In this document: piece after piece, positions 33,149 through 41,932 of the stretch
How positions within the stretch are numbered: the first letter of the stretch is position 1
Layout of the letters: the number at the start of each line of letters is the position of its first letter
Source: a virus
Length of the DNA: 64,000 nucleotides
Virus record (IMG/VR): IMGVR_UViG_3300037010_001573
Span: 97,677-161,676 of that record
Reading direction: 5' to 3' (one strand)
The notes under the pieces: model-generated
Databases searched by the model: none
What the model saw: only the letters and a program-made list of their open reading frames with translations
Told to the model about the DNA's origin: nothing
Translations under genes and position numbers: made by a program

Positions 33149-35802
33149 TATTTATTATTTTTATTGTAATTTTTTATTTCATCTATCATGTGTGGGTTGT
33201 CTTTTAAATGTAATTTAACTAAAGACTTTCTCAAACCTTCCGCTAAATTTTGATTTCTTAGAAACTGCATCAATTCAGAAGGAGAATTCAAAAAATGAGA
33301 CCCATCATGTGTTATAATATAATTTCTGTTTCCAGGTTGTATATTAATAGATGCTATATTCTCTCCATTATTTAAACGAATAATATATATTTTACTAGGA
33401 CCTATATTTATAACTCGTCTAACAACACCACTACCCGTCATAATATTATCTCTTCTAGAAGCTCCCCTATCCCCATTTGTAGAAGTAGCAACAGCGTCAT
33501 TAACAGCTAATCTTCTGAAATCACCTCTAGGTAATGTCGTAAAACCACGTTCCAAACCCAAATCAGCAAAAGCCGCAGATACATTTACTTGACCTCTTTG
33601 TCTTTCTTGAGGTTCACGAGGTGTATTCCCAACACCCGCCGGTCTACCTCTTCTACGTTCACCACCTAAAGGTTCATATACTCTTCCACCGGCTTCAGGA
33701 GGGGTTGGTGTGTTTTGAATTGGAGTTTGGTTTCCTATTAAACGGCGAGCAGCACTAACAGGGATATTAACTTTACCTATTTTACCAGATGGTAATAATT
33801 TATTACTATTTCTAGGATCTTGTGTGTTGATAATATACACATCTCCTTGATGTTCTATTATAACTCTATTATCAGATGGATTTATAACAAGATTAGGTAA
33901 TAATAATATATTTTTCTTATAAGTATATGAAGTATTAGAATTTTTTAATTTTTCTAAAAATACATTCCATAAAAGTGTTGTATTCTGACTTGCTAGATAA
34001 TCAAAATATACTTGCATTGCCTTTTTACTAACACGACCAATAACCCTAGTTCCCCAATAAGCATCCGTATTGCCCCAAATAGGACATAAAAACATATTAG
34101 TATCTGGGTTATTAATAGTATTACTTGAAGGCATAATAAAAATTTCACCATCTTCTCCTTCTGTTGTTGTATTTAATATAATACTAGAAACACCATCATT
34201 ATTGAATTGTCTTTCTCTGATAGGTATTGTATTTAGTATATTAAAAAAACCAACTTTATCTAAATTTGTAGGAATTTGTCTTTTATTTTTTAAAATATCT
34301 AATACTGAATCTTGTAAAATACTGTTATCTTCTTGATTATTAAGTATATTTTGAACTTCTTCATCATTAAAAGAAAGAGATGTTATTCTATCTCCATTAA
34401 TTTTATAAGCTGATAAATTCTTAACATCTATTAAAATTTTTCCATTATCTGTATCATGTATTATATAATTAGAATTTTCTTCGTTTTCAGAATTAGTTAT
34501 GATTTGTTGTAATATATTACCATCTATAACACCGTCTGTAGCTAATTTTATTAAAATTTTAAAAGGTATTTCATCCAATTCAGGATAATCTAATAAATAT
34601 TTAGATGTTCTTTTAGTTAATTTAACATTTTTAAAATCATCAAACTCAGTATAAATATCCATTGTTAAATCACCATCAACATTTAATTTTACTATGGCTT
34701 TACCGTCTTTAGTAAGAAAAATATGTTCATTGTTTTTTAAAGTCCATTTATTTAACTTAGTTATAAGTTTTTTAGCTTCAAAAGAAACTATTTCGGATGA
34801 TAATTTATCAACATTGATGGTATCCCTCATATTAGAAAATATAGATCTAGTATCCGAGTTAGAAAAATCTTCTAAATGATTTATTAAATCTTCACTAGAT
34901 ATTATACCATAATTAGTTGATATAAATGACGCAATTTGGGGGTATTTAGGTAAAAACTTAGATAAAAAAGCATCTACTGTTATATCACTAAATAGTGTTT
35001 TAGTTTTTCTTAAAACCAAATATTGTTCTTTAACATTATATGGAAGTTTAATCCATTCTCTAATTGAAATAGGATTTCCTGTTCTAAGTTGGGTTATCTT
35101 TTCAGCAGAAGATAATGGAATATATTTGAAAACACTTTGTAACCCTCGTATAGAAGGAAAATGACTTTCAACAAAACTCCAAGGTTCCCATCTATCCCAT
35201 TCTGTACCAGTACCACCAACATCATTGTTTGTACGATCAGATACTTTATAAGTATTATCACTACCAACGACAACAACAAAAAAGCTTTTTCTAAAATCAT
35301 CTGAATTTGAATCTCCTGGTCTTGGTTGTATATTTGTATCCTTTACTAAATAAAATGTACAGTTTTTTCTATTAACATCATAACGATAGTTATTAAAAGA
35401 ACCTCTAGTAATACACCATTTTTCACCTCGTCCAAAATTTAAACAATTTCCTTCATTGCTTCCGTTATATATAATAAGACCATTTTCGTTATAAACAACA
35501 TCGGGTGTTATGCTTGCTGCTTCTGGTGCTTCCGCTCCTCTAGATGAAGTGATTAAACGAATTAATTGTGATAAAGAATAATTAAATAAATCTTTATCAC
35601 TAATTTTAGGTGATGTTTTTAAAACATCGAAACGTTCAATATATTTTTTTAATTGTTCGTCTGTGATGTTTATATTTAAATCTTCAGATTCTTCTTTAAA
35701 TTTTTCAATAAGTCGAGCCATAACAGAAGGGGAATAAGCCTCATTTAGCTTATATTCCCAATTATGGACAACATGTAATATAAATTTATTTATTGGTTTC
35801 AT
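33148..35802 (-). CDS. Giant hypothetical protein with W-C motif domain and basic linker
   Basis: The product is 884 residues. Residues about 100-200 contain NCLNFGRGEKWCITRGSFNN and later a hydrophobic strand pair (RKSFFVVVVGSDNTYKVSDR), resembling the KWCT-type domain in the 381-aa protein at 57590. The middle is beta/helix with many Asn. Around 700-720 is a basic Arg/Gly linker with RRRGRPAG, an AT-hook-like core, followed by a small C-terminal beta domain and a basic helix (EGLRKSLVKLHLKDNPHMID). This suggests DNA contact, perhaps in the head. No enzyme motif was identified. Confidence 0.65.
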   Translation of the reverse strand: MKPINKFILHVVHNWEYKLNEAYSPSVMARLIEKFKEESEDLNINITDEQLKKYIERFDVLKTSPKISDKDLFNYSLSQLIRLITSSRGAEAPEAASITPDVVYNENGLIIYNGSNEGNCLNFGRGEKWCITRGSFNNYRYDVNRKNCTFYLVKDTNIQPRPGDSNSDDFRKSFFVVVVGSDNTYKVSDRTNNDVGGTGTEWDRWEPWSFVESHFPSIRGLQSVFKYIPLSSAEKITQLRTGNPISIREWIKLPYNVKEQYLVLRKTKTLFSDITVDAFLSKFLPKYPQIASFISTNYGIISSEDLINHLEDFSNSDTRSIFSNMRDTINVDKLSSEIVSFEAKKLITKLNKWTLKNNEHIFLTKDGKAIVKLNVDGDLTMDIYTEFDDFKNVKLTKRTSKYLLDYPELDEIPFKILIKLATDGVIDGNILQQIITNSENEENSNYIIHDTDNGKILIDVKNLSAYKINGDRITSLSFNDEEVQNILNNQEDNSILQDSVLDILKNKRQIPTNLDKVGFFNILNTIPIRERQFNNDGVSSIILNTTTEGEDGEIFIMPSSNTINNPDTNMFLCPIWGNTDAYWGTRVIGRVSKKAMQVYFDYLASQNTTLLWNVFLEKLKNSNTSYTYKKNILLLPNLVINPSDNRVIIEHQGDVYIINTQDPRNSNKLLPSGKIGKVNIPVSAARRLIGNQTPIQNTPTPPEAGGRVYEPLGGERRRGRPAGVGNTPREPQERQRGQVNVSAAFADLGLERGFTTLPRGDFRRLAVNDAVATSTNGDRGASRRDNIMTGSGVVRRVINIGPSKIYIIRLNNGENIASINIQPGNRNYIITHDGSHFLNSPSELMQFLRNQNLAEGLRKSLVKLHLKDNPHMIDEIKNYNKNNK

Positions 35803-35817
35803 TCAATGCTATTTATT

Positions 35818-36747
35818 TTATCTTTCAGATAATTTTCTGCGAATTATGCTTTTAATTCGTTCACGTAATGGTTGTCTGTTTTCATTAACATCTTGTGATT
35901 CTATTTCTTTTTCTTGAATTCTATCTCTAATTTTTGTTAAAAATCTTTCAATATCATCATCTGGGATGTTTATAGCTTTATTTTTTATAAAAGTAGCAGT
36001 AAATTGGTCTAACGGAATAGCATTGGTAGATGTTCTTAAAGTTCTAGTAGCCATAGGACCATTTCCTGATGCTGAGTATGTATTTAAAGAAATATTATAC
36101 CCACCATTTCCATCTTTATATATAGTAGCTTCAATATCTTCATTATATTTCCCATCAGGACGCACATTTGATACATAATTAGAACTAAATACACTTTCTT
36201 TGACTAAATTTTCAGGTACATCAAAGTGTGTTAATTTAACAAAAGCTGTAGAAATAGCAAATCTAAGTTTAGACTTATCTAAAGGTGATTCGAATTTATC
36301 AGGAAATGTTTTTACTAATTCATTGAATACAGTTTCTACTCTTTCTTCAGCTTTAATATTTGCTTTATCTATATTTGATTTATTTTCTTTCATTTGTGTT
36401 CTAGATGGGTTAGGAAAATTAAAATTTCCACTTTTAGTTAAATGACCTTTTAAAACATAATAAGTTGTTCCTTTTATATTAACTGTATTACCAGATGATA
36501 ATGATTTTTTAATAGCTCCTATTAATTGAGATACTATCTGTTCACCTCCTATATTTTTAACAGTTTTATAAAATTCTTGTTTAAATTCTGAGCTAGATGC
36601 ATGTTTTTCTAAATCATCATATATTTTAGGAGATATATAAAGTTCACGTCCGTTGACAGATGATTTGGCACCAAATTTTTTTAATATATCAAACTGCTCA
36701 GGTGTGAATTGGTAATCTGTAGCTATTTGTTTTGCTTCTTTTATCAT
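35818..36747 (-). CDS. Hypothetical protein with basic C-terminal helix
   Basis: A 309-residue protein with a helical N-terminus (YQFTPEQFDILKKFGAKSSV), a middle mixed region, and a C-terminal end NRQPLRERIKSIIRRKLSER. That end is the same kind of basic helix found at the N-terminus of other proteins nearby. It is headed by a TATTTATA box. The position of the helix at the other end argues for a modular signal. Function unknown. Confidence 0.65.
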   Translation of the reverse strand: MIKEAKQIATDYQFTPEQFDILKKFGAKSSVNGRELYISPKIYDDLEKHASSSEFKQEFYKTVKNIGGEQIVSQLIGAIKKSLSSGNTVNIKGTTYYVLKGHLTKSGNFNFPNPSRTQMKENKSNIDKANIKAEERVETVFNELVKTFPDKFESPLDKSKLRFAISTAFVKLTHFDVPENLVKESVFSSNYVSNVRPDGKYNEDIEATIYKDGNGGYNISLNTYSASGNGPMATRTLRTSTNAIPLDQFTATFIKNKAINIPDDDIERFLTKIRDRIQEKEIESQDVNENRQPLRERIKSIIRRKLSER

Positions 36748-36761
36748 AGTGTATTATTTGG

Positions 36762-36769
36762 TATAAATA
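36762..36769 (-). promoter_or_regulatory. Late-type TATTTATA box
   Basis: Exact box 14 nt before the ATG at 36747, filling the 22-nt gap after the zinc-finger gene. Confidence 0.4.
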
Positions 36770-37339
36770 TCAAACACCTGTGGCGTCTTTTATTTTTTGT
36801 ATTTTATCTAATATTTCTTGTTTTATTTTAACTTTATCTATACCATCTCCTACCCAATTCTGGATTGTGCCATCTTCCATAACATATGATTCATTTATAA
36901 TATCATCAAGAAAATCATCTAGACCGGATTCAGCACTTTCTGCAAAATATTTAGCATTTCCTAATATTATATTCCTTTCATATTCTTCATAAGTACCATT
37001 CATTCTGTGTTCATCTTCTATTTTAGCAACACATTTTAAACACATTTGATGAATACCATACATTCTTTTATCAAGATGATGGTTTAAGGGTTTAGAACAA
37101 GAAGGACACAATAAAGGAAGAGCAATAGTATCTACTTTTCTAACATTACGTTTAATTCCATTTTTTACAGTCCATGTACGTCCATTATCTACCCATATTT
37201 CACCTTCATTATGGGTTTCATCTATTTTACTATACCCAACAGACACTACTGTTTTATCGCCTTCTTTTTTTTGTATTAAATTTCTAACACGTTGTAAATC
37301 ACGTTCAGTAAATTGTTTTTTTAATTGAGTTTCGTTCAT
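36770..37339 (-). CDS. Zinc-finger protein of T4-type phages
   Basis: The 189-residue product has IDETHNEGEIWVDNGRTWTV, then a four-cysteine site CPSC (C78, C81) and CLKC (C100, C103) with GIHQMC, followed by an acidic helical C-terminus. I recognise the general pattern from T4-like phages of marine bacteria, where it is uncharacterised. It overlaps the metalloprotease gene by 4 nt, which implies coupled expression. Confidence 0.7.
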   Translation of the reverse strand: MNETQLKKQFTERDLQRVRNLIQKKEGDKTVVSVGYSKIDETHNEGEIWVDNGRTWTVKNGIKRNVRKVDTIALPLLCPSCSKPLNHHLDKRMYGIHQMCLKCVAKIEDEHRMNGTYEEYERNIILGNAKYFAESAESGLDDFLDDIINESYVMEDGTIQNWVGDGIDKVKIKQEILDKIQKIKDATGV

Positions 37340-38340
37340 AATTTTGGTTTATTATGTATTAATATTATATTTTCACCCTCATTTATTTTAGATTCAAATG
37401 AATATTGTGGTGGTAGATTATTTTCAATAAAACGTTTAACTAAATTAAAACGTCTTTTATCTAAAGGTACTATATATATTGTTTTAAAAGAAGGAACACG
37501 TTTAATAAAATCTAAAGTGATAGCCATAACCGTAGCATTTATTTGAATCGGTTTTCCTTCTTGGGTATCTTCGAAATTATTTCCTAATCCTCTATTTGTA
37601 GTATGATATACCCTTTCATAAGATTCATCTTCATCAGGTTTGAATGCTACTTTATATTCATTTTTATCTGTTTTGAAAGTGTATTCATTATATTTACCAC
37701 CTTTATATTCAAAAGAAAGAGCATTATTTAAATCATCACCTAATTCAGTAATCAAATGCTCAAACAAACTAGGTTTTGCTTGAGCAAAATTACGCATTAT
37801 TATAGCAGCACGAGAGTTTGCTTCATTTTCGATATCACTACCTGTTTGACCATCTCCTGGTTTCAAACGTCCTGTTAGGTCTTGTTTATAATGAACCAAT
37901 TCATGAGCCAATGTTCTAAATATATCAGCTGGATGTCTTTTGGCTATAACTATATTTATGGATTTAGTAGCGGGTTGATAACCACCCCATGATCTCATAT
38001 CAATAGCGTCTTGTGAATTATTAGACATATTAATAACAGGTAATGATTTTATTTTTAATTCATCTGTTATATGTTTTATAAATTCTTTAACTAAATCTTT
38101 ATTTAAGGATGTTTTATTTTCGGTTAAATCTGCTTTTTTTAATTTTGTGTAGTATCTTGGGTTTTCAAATAAATGATCAAGAGCTACTCTAGTTGCTTTT
38201 TTAATATCACCACCGTGTTCTTTTAATTCAGTTGGGATACCTTTTTTAAGTTCTGTCTTTATGGTTTCTAAAGAAACATTATGTTTATCAGCAATTTTAC
38301 GTGGGGTCATATGCCCCGAAATATGTTTTTGTTCTTCCAT
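37336..38340 (-). CDS. Fusion of DUF5661-like domain and zinc metallopeptidase
   Basis: Of 334 residues, 15-70 resemble DUF5661 (TELKEHGGDIKKATRVALDH and then LFENPRYYTKLKK). Residues 140-175 contain a gluzincin-type motif HELVH (146-150) followed by a Glu-rich segment (DIENEANSR) that could supply the third ligand. The C-terminal 130 residues are a separate alpha/beta domain (FIKRVPSFKTIYIVPLDKRR). Substrate unknown. Possible roles are processing of virion proteins or an action on host proteins. The upstream box suggests late expression. Confidence 0.7.
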   Translation of the reverse strand: MEEQKHISGHMTPRKIADKHNVSLETIKTELKKGIPTELKEHGGDIKKATRVALDHLFENPRYYTKLKKADLTENKTSLNKDLVKEFIKHITDELKIKSLPVINMSNNSQDAIDMRSWGGYQPATKSINIVIAKRHPADIFRTLAHELVHYKQDLTGRLKPGDGQTGSDIENEANSRAAIIMRNFAQAKPSLFEHLITELGDDLNNALSFEYKGGKYNEYTFKTDKNEYKVAFKPDEDESYERVYHTTNRGLGNNFEDTQEGKPIQINATVMAITLDFIKRVPSFKTIYIVPLDKRRFNLVKRFIENNLPPQYSFESKINEGENIILIHNKPKL

Positions 38341-38356
38341 TATTCATATTATATAA

Positions 38357-38364
38357 TATAAATA
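38357..38364 (-). promoter_or_regulatory. Late-type TATTTATA box
   Basis: Exact box 16 nt before the metallopeptidase ATG. Confidence 0.4.
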
Positions 38365-38365
38365 T

Positions 38366-39154
38366 TTATGAATCTATCTCAATTTTAACAGAAGTAGGTA
38401 ATAATTCAGTTATTGGTTTTGAATCTGGATTTTCTAAATTATGTATATCATATATTTTAAGAAACATATTAAAATTTTTACTAATATCCCCTATTTGTTT
38501 TAATTGCCATCCTTTACCTTGTATTGTATCTCCTTTTCCTTCTGTACGAGTAGATGCTTTTAACCATAATATACCAGTTTCTTCAATAGGTTCTGTATGG
38601 TTTTCATTCCAAGCCATAGCGTAAGATGCTAATTGTAAATCATAAGAAGTATGTAATGAATTAGAAGTTTTAATATCCAATAACCATAGTTTATTTTTTA
38701 TTTTAACTACCAAATCAGCAGTCCCGGCGTATTTATGTTTATCTGAGAATAAATGGTATTCTGTTGCTATAAGTTCAGGTTTGTGTTTATTCCAAAAATC
38801 AGCAAATTTTAAAATCATCTTCCATACATCTAATGAATATTTAATTGTTCCATATTCATCTAACCATTTAATTTCATTACCATTTAAAAAATCTTCAATA
38901 GCATTGTGTACTTGTGTACCTTCAGCAGCAGCTTTATTTACAATAATTTCAGCATTATGCCCTACATCTTTTAACCAATCATGAAAAAATCTATTTTTAG
39001 GAAAATAATTTAAAATACTTGAAACAGAAGGATAATATAAACCATCTCTTCTATAAAATCGTTGATCTAATACCGTTATTTGCTTAGAATCTGCGCTATA
39101 TTCAACGATTCTTTTTATCTTGGGGTCTCTGATGACATTTAATCCTTTGTCCAT
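38366..39154 (-). CDS. PD-(D/E)XK nuclease (RecB/Cas4-like)
   Basis: The 262-residue product has the nuclease core: GTQVHNAIEDFL (79-90, His83), E132 in ATEYHLFSD, D147 in YAGTADLVV, DIKTS (D160, K162) and QLASYA (Q174). This is the PD-(D/E)XK arrangement of RecB-type nucleases in many phages. No Cys cluster of Cas4 is visible. It overlaps the primase gene by one base, so a role in replication, repair or recombination is likely. Confidence 0.82.
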   Translation of the reverse strand: MDKGLNVIRDPKIKRIVEYSADSKQITVLDQRFYRRDGLYYPSVSSILNYFPKNRFFHDWLKDVGHNAEIIVNKAAAEGTQVHNAIEDFLNGNEIKWLDEYGTIKYSLDVWKMILKFADFWNKHKPELIATEYHLFSDKHKYAGTADLVVKIKNKLWLLDIKTSNSLHTSYDLQLASYAMAWNENHTEPIEETGILWLKASTRTEGKGDTIQGKGWQLKQIGDISKNFNMFLKIYDIHNLENPDSKPITELLPTSVKIEIDS

Positions 39155-40113
39155 TATATTAATTCTAATTTTTTATTTATAAGTGCTGAGAATGTAAGAG
39201 GTTCTGTATTCTCAATGTTTTCTAAAAATTTCTCGAATCCTATTTCATTTGCGTCTTTACCTCCAAGTTCTACTAAATATACTTCTTTACCATAAGATAA
39301 TAATTTTTCACAATGTTTAATAGCTTCTTTTAAAGCATCATTATCAAGAGCAATGTATATTTTTTGTACTTGAGATCCTACTATTTTTTTCATTAATTGT
39401 TCTGATATATCTTTACCCAATAAAGGAATAACATTTCTTTTAATTGTTAAAGCATCGAATATACCTTCTACTAATATTATAGGAGCATTCCAATTAACAT
39501 AATACTCAAAACCAATAATGTTTTTATTTATAGGTGGGTTTTTATATTTTTGAGGATCATCTGGTAAATAAGTTCTGGATATAAAATAATTAAGTTTTCC
39601 CTTATCATCATATGAAGGTATAATTATTCTATGATCAAAGCTTCCACTAGGGCAAAACCCTATATTGTATTTTAAAATATCATCTTCATTTAACCCCCTG
39701 CGTTTTAAAAAAAGAGAAGCATGTTTAGACTCAATTGTTGTAATACTATCTAAAGAATGAAAATTATACAAAGGTATAAATTCTTTGGGTAATGAAATTA
39801 AATCTTGAGATTCTATTTGTTTTTTTCCTGGAATGATTAATTTATTTAATTCTTGAACCCTATGTGAAGGTGCTTTTGCTTGTTTAAATAAATTTAAAAT
39901 TGTTTTTCCTTTAGCTCCACAAACCCAACAATGCCAAGGATTTTCTTTTTTGTCATTTGTCTGAATTTGTATTTCTAATTTAGGTTTAGAATGATGACAA
40001 AAGGGACAGTGAAAAGCCGCATTGTTTCTTGCGGTAGATTTTCCCTTCCCTAATACTGTTTCTATAACTGTTATTAACATTTTTTCCTTTATTCCCTCTT
40101 CTATTTCTCCCAT
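39154..40113 (-). CDS. DNA primase, DnaG type
   Basis: The 319-residue product has an N-terminal zinc finger FHCPFCHHSKP (C36, C39) with WHCWVCGAKG (C62, C65), then a TOPRIM domain with LVEGIFDAL (E216) and IALDNDA (257-260). It makes RNA primers for lagging-strand synthesis. It is shorter than host DnaG and lacks a helicase-interaction domain. The ATG at 40113 is preceded by two promoter-like sites. Partner helicase and polymerase genes are not in this window. Confidence 0.88.
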   Translation of the reverse strand: MGEIEEGIKEKMLITVIETVLGKGKSTARNNAAFHCPFCHHSKPKLEIQIQTNDKKENPWHCWVCGAKGKTILNLFKQAKAPSHRVQELNKLIIPGKKQIESQDLISLPKEFIPLYNFHSLDSITTIESKHASLFLKRRGLNEDDILKYNIGFCPSGSFDHRIIIPSYDDKGKLNYFISRTYLPDDPQKYKNPPINKNIIGFEYYVNWNAPIILVEGIFDALTIKRNVIPLLGKDISEQLMKKIVGSQVQKIYIALDNDALKEAIKHCEKLLSYGKEVYLVELGGKDANEIGFEKFLENIENTEPLTFSALINKKLELI

Positions 40114-40146
40114 TTTTCTATTTTAATGTTTAAAAACTTAATGTTT

Positions 40147-40177
40147 AGAAGGTAATAAAAATTTCTGAGTTTTCCTA
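40147..40177 (-). promoter_or_regulatory. Early-type promoter, degenerate copy
   Basis: TAGG (40177-40174), 19 nt, TACCTTCT (40154-40147). The spacer shares ACTCAGAAATTTTT with the promoter at 62460-62490, indicating a common origin. It lies 34 nt before the primase ATG. Confidence 0.45.
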
Positions 40178-40178
40178 A

Positions 40179-40209
40179 TTTATATAAGAAAACAATTTGA
40201 AATAACCAA
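40179..40209 (-). promoter_or_regulatory. Early-type promoter for primase unit
   Basis: TTGG (40209-40206), 19 nt, TATATAAA (40186-40179). Correct spacing, but the second box lacks the TTTA end. It is the upstream of two tandem sites. Confidence 0.4.
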
Positions 40210-40226
40210 ATGTTTTTTAAGAAATC

Positions 40227-40658
40227 TTAATAAAAATCCATACGATGGAATTTTCCAAGGATATTATCATTATATGAATTTGATGTTAATAAACACCCCG
40301 TAGTGCATTGGTAATGCATTTCAAAATAAGTTAATTGTTTTTTATTAGGACATAATTTTAAAATTAAACATTCAAAATAGTCAGGTCCTAATTCTTTAAC
40401 ATCGTTTTGAAGTTCTTTTGAAGATCCCCAATATGTTTTCCAATCACTCTCTTTAGTTACTAATTTAGTAGTTACTTTTCTACCTCGGCTAACAGGTAAA
40501 GATGCTAATTCTTTTTTACCTAATTTAACATTAGTATTATGGACAAAATATTTTTTACCTATGTAAAATTTTCCATTTTTTAAATTTGTTATTTGGTATA
40601 TAAAACCAAAATAATCTTGAGGATTAAAATCCTCAGAATATAACCATTTACTTTCCAT
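40227..40658 (-). CDS. SegE-like GIY-YIG endonuclease
   Basis: The 143-residue product contains a GIY-YIG core with F in place of G (FGFIYQITNLKNGKFYIGKK), then KTYWGSSKELQNDVKELGPD and FECLILKLCPNKKQLTYFEM. This matches the SegE-type putative endonucleases of T4 phages. It appears intact and stands free between a tail gene and the primase. Unlike the cassette in the FAD gene, it carries no NUMOD modules. It may act as a homing gene. Confidence 0.75.
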   Translation of the reverse strand: MESKWLYSEDFNPQDYFGFIYQITNLKNGKFYIGKKYFVHNTNVKLGKKELASLPVSRGRKVTTKLVTKESDWKTYWGSSKELQNDVKELGPDYFECLILKLCPNKKQLTYFEMHYQCTTGCLLTSNSYNDNILGKFHRMDFY

Positions 40659-40661
40659 GTT

Positions 40662-41012
40662 TTATTTATCGTATTTAATTACAAAAGTCATATCAGTATT
40701 CTGAGATAACTGTATTGGTTGGGCTAATTTAGCAACTGCTAATAATTCATTAGTTTCATTATACAAACCTATAGTAGTTACATAAGGTTCAAAATAAGAA
40801 GCAGTTGCAAAGTTTTTTACTTGTGGTAAAGGTGAATTTAAAGATTGTGATATAAAAGTATTACTATTAAATATGTTATTTTGTAATAATGTTGGGTTAT
40901 AAGATAAATTAAATTCATTATCTTTAACATGACATATTACATTTTGTTCATATATAACTACTTCATTTTGAAAACTAATAGTAAAGTCTGTTGGAACTAA
41001 AGATTGTGCCAT
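40662..41012 (-). CDS. Small virion protein, paralogue of neighbour's C-terminus
   Basis: The 116-residue product ends with EPYVTTIGLYNETNELLAVA and KLAQPI. The 344-aa protein at 41933 ends the same way (QTFVTTVGLYNDNNELLAVA). It is probably a beta-rich tail or baseplate component. It overlaps the 301-aa gene by one base and closes the tail operon. Confidence 0.65.
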   Translation of the reverse strand: MAQSLVPTDFTISFQNEVVIYEQNVICHVKDNEFNLSYNPTLLQNNIFNSNTFISQSLNSPLPQVKNFATASYFEPYVTTIGLYNETNELLAVAKLAQPIQLSQNTDMTFVIKYDK

Positions 41013-41917
41013 TACGTTACATTTATTGTTATACTTCCTGTATTACTAAACATAAAATCACATGAACTACCCATAGTTTGACATATAAATTTAGTTTGAT
41101 ATGTTCCTGGTTGTTCAAATGTTAATATTACTATATTTCCTGAACCTGTAGAAAAAAATTGGTCATCATTCTCCAAAAGTTGGATCCTATGATTTATAAT
41201 AGTATTATTATTTACACCCCCACGTAGATTAATTCCAGATAATGGATTGAAAGAAAATTCAGGATAATTACCCATACATATGTTGATATTATAATCATAA
41301 ACAACCGGTGGTAATTGAAATATAGATTGTATTTCTTGATTAGTAATAACTATAATCCCCTCAGAATAAAAAATATTTCCTATTAGATAATTGGCAGAAG
41401 GACCAACTTGTGGTGTATATATTACATTTCCTTTACTATCATCTGTTATATAAGTACCAACAGGATATGAAAAATCCATTCTTAAAGTTCCTGGTAGTAT
41501 TCTATTTCCGAATATTTGAGGTGAAATTGATATAACTTTGATAGAATCATTTGAACCTGTAGGAAAATTAGAGACAAATCCAGAATCGTTATTAAAATTA
41601 AAATAAGATGCAGTTGGTCGTTGTTCAGAAGCAGATTCATAATATAAAGATGTTGATAATGATGAAGTATTTAAACTTCCTGAATAACAATGATAATAAA
41701 GTTGATCTATTTGTTTATAAACCAATCTATCATATTGTCCATTAGTTATATCTTCATGTCCTGGGTTAAAACTTCCAGTTAAATTTACCCCATTATAGAA
41801 ATTAACCCCTGTATTTTTATTAGAAATAAAAGCACAAGAGTAAAAATCCCATTGTTTGTTAGCTATAATAGGTACCGTTATAACATCAGATGTTTTTAAT
41901 TGTTTAAATGACCCCAT
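41012..41917 (-). CDS. Virion protein, probable baseplate/tail component
   Basis: This 301-residue beta-rich protein is rich in Ser, Asn and Gly. It shares a layout with the next protein: a GQYDRLVYK segment, then RILPGTLRMDFSYPVG, then YLIGNIFYSEGIIVITN, and finally a separate C-terminal beta domain (GNIVILTFEQPGTYQTKFIC). Paralogy with the 344-aa neighbour is likely. Nothing identifies the exact virion position. Confidence 0.65.
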   Translation of the reverse strand: MGSFKQLKTSDVITVPIIANKQWDFYSCAFISNKNTGVNFYNGVNLTGSFNPGHEDITNGQYDRLVYKQIDQLYYHCYSGSLNTSSLSTSLYYESASEQRPTASYFNFNNDSGFVSNFPTGSNDSIKVISISPQIFGNRILPGTLRMDFSYPVGTYITDDSKGNVIYTPQVGPSANYLIGNIFYSEGIIVITNQEIQSIFQLPPVVYDYNINICMGNYPEFSFNPLSGINLRGGVNNNTIINHRIQLLENDDQFFSTGSGNIVILTFEQPGTYQTKFICQTMGSSCDFMFSNTGSITINVT

Positions 41918-41932
41918 TTATTGATATTAAAA

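Noticed and set aside
35094-35300. 68-codon minus-strand frame inside the 884-aa gene
   Set aside because: A shadow frame, hydrophobic by chance, within a long well-supported gene.
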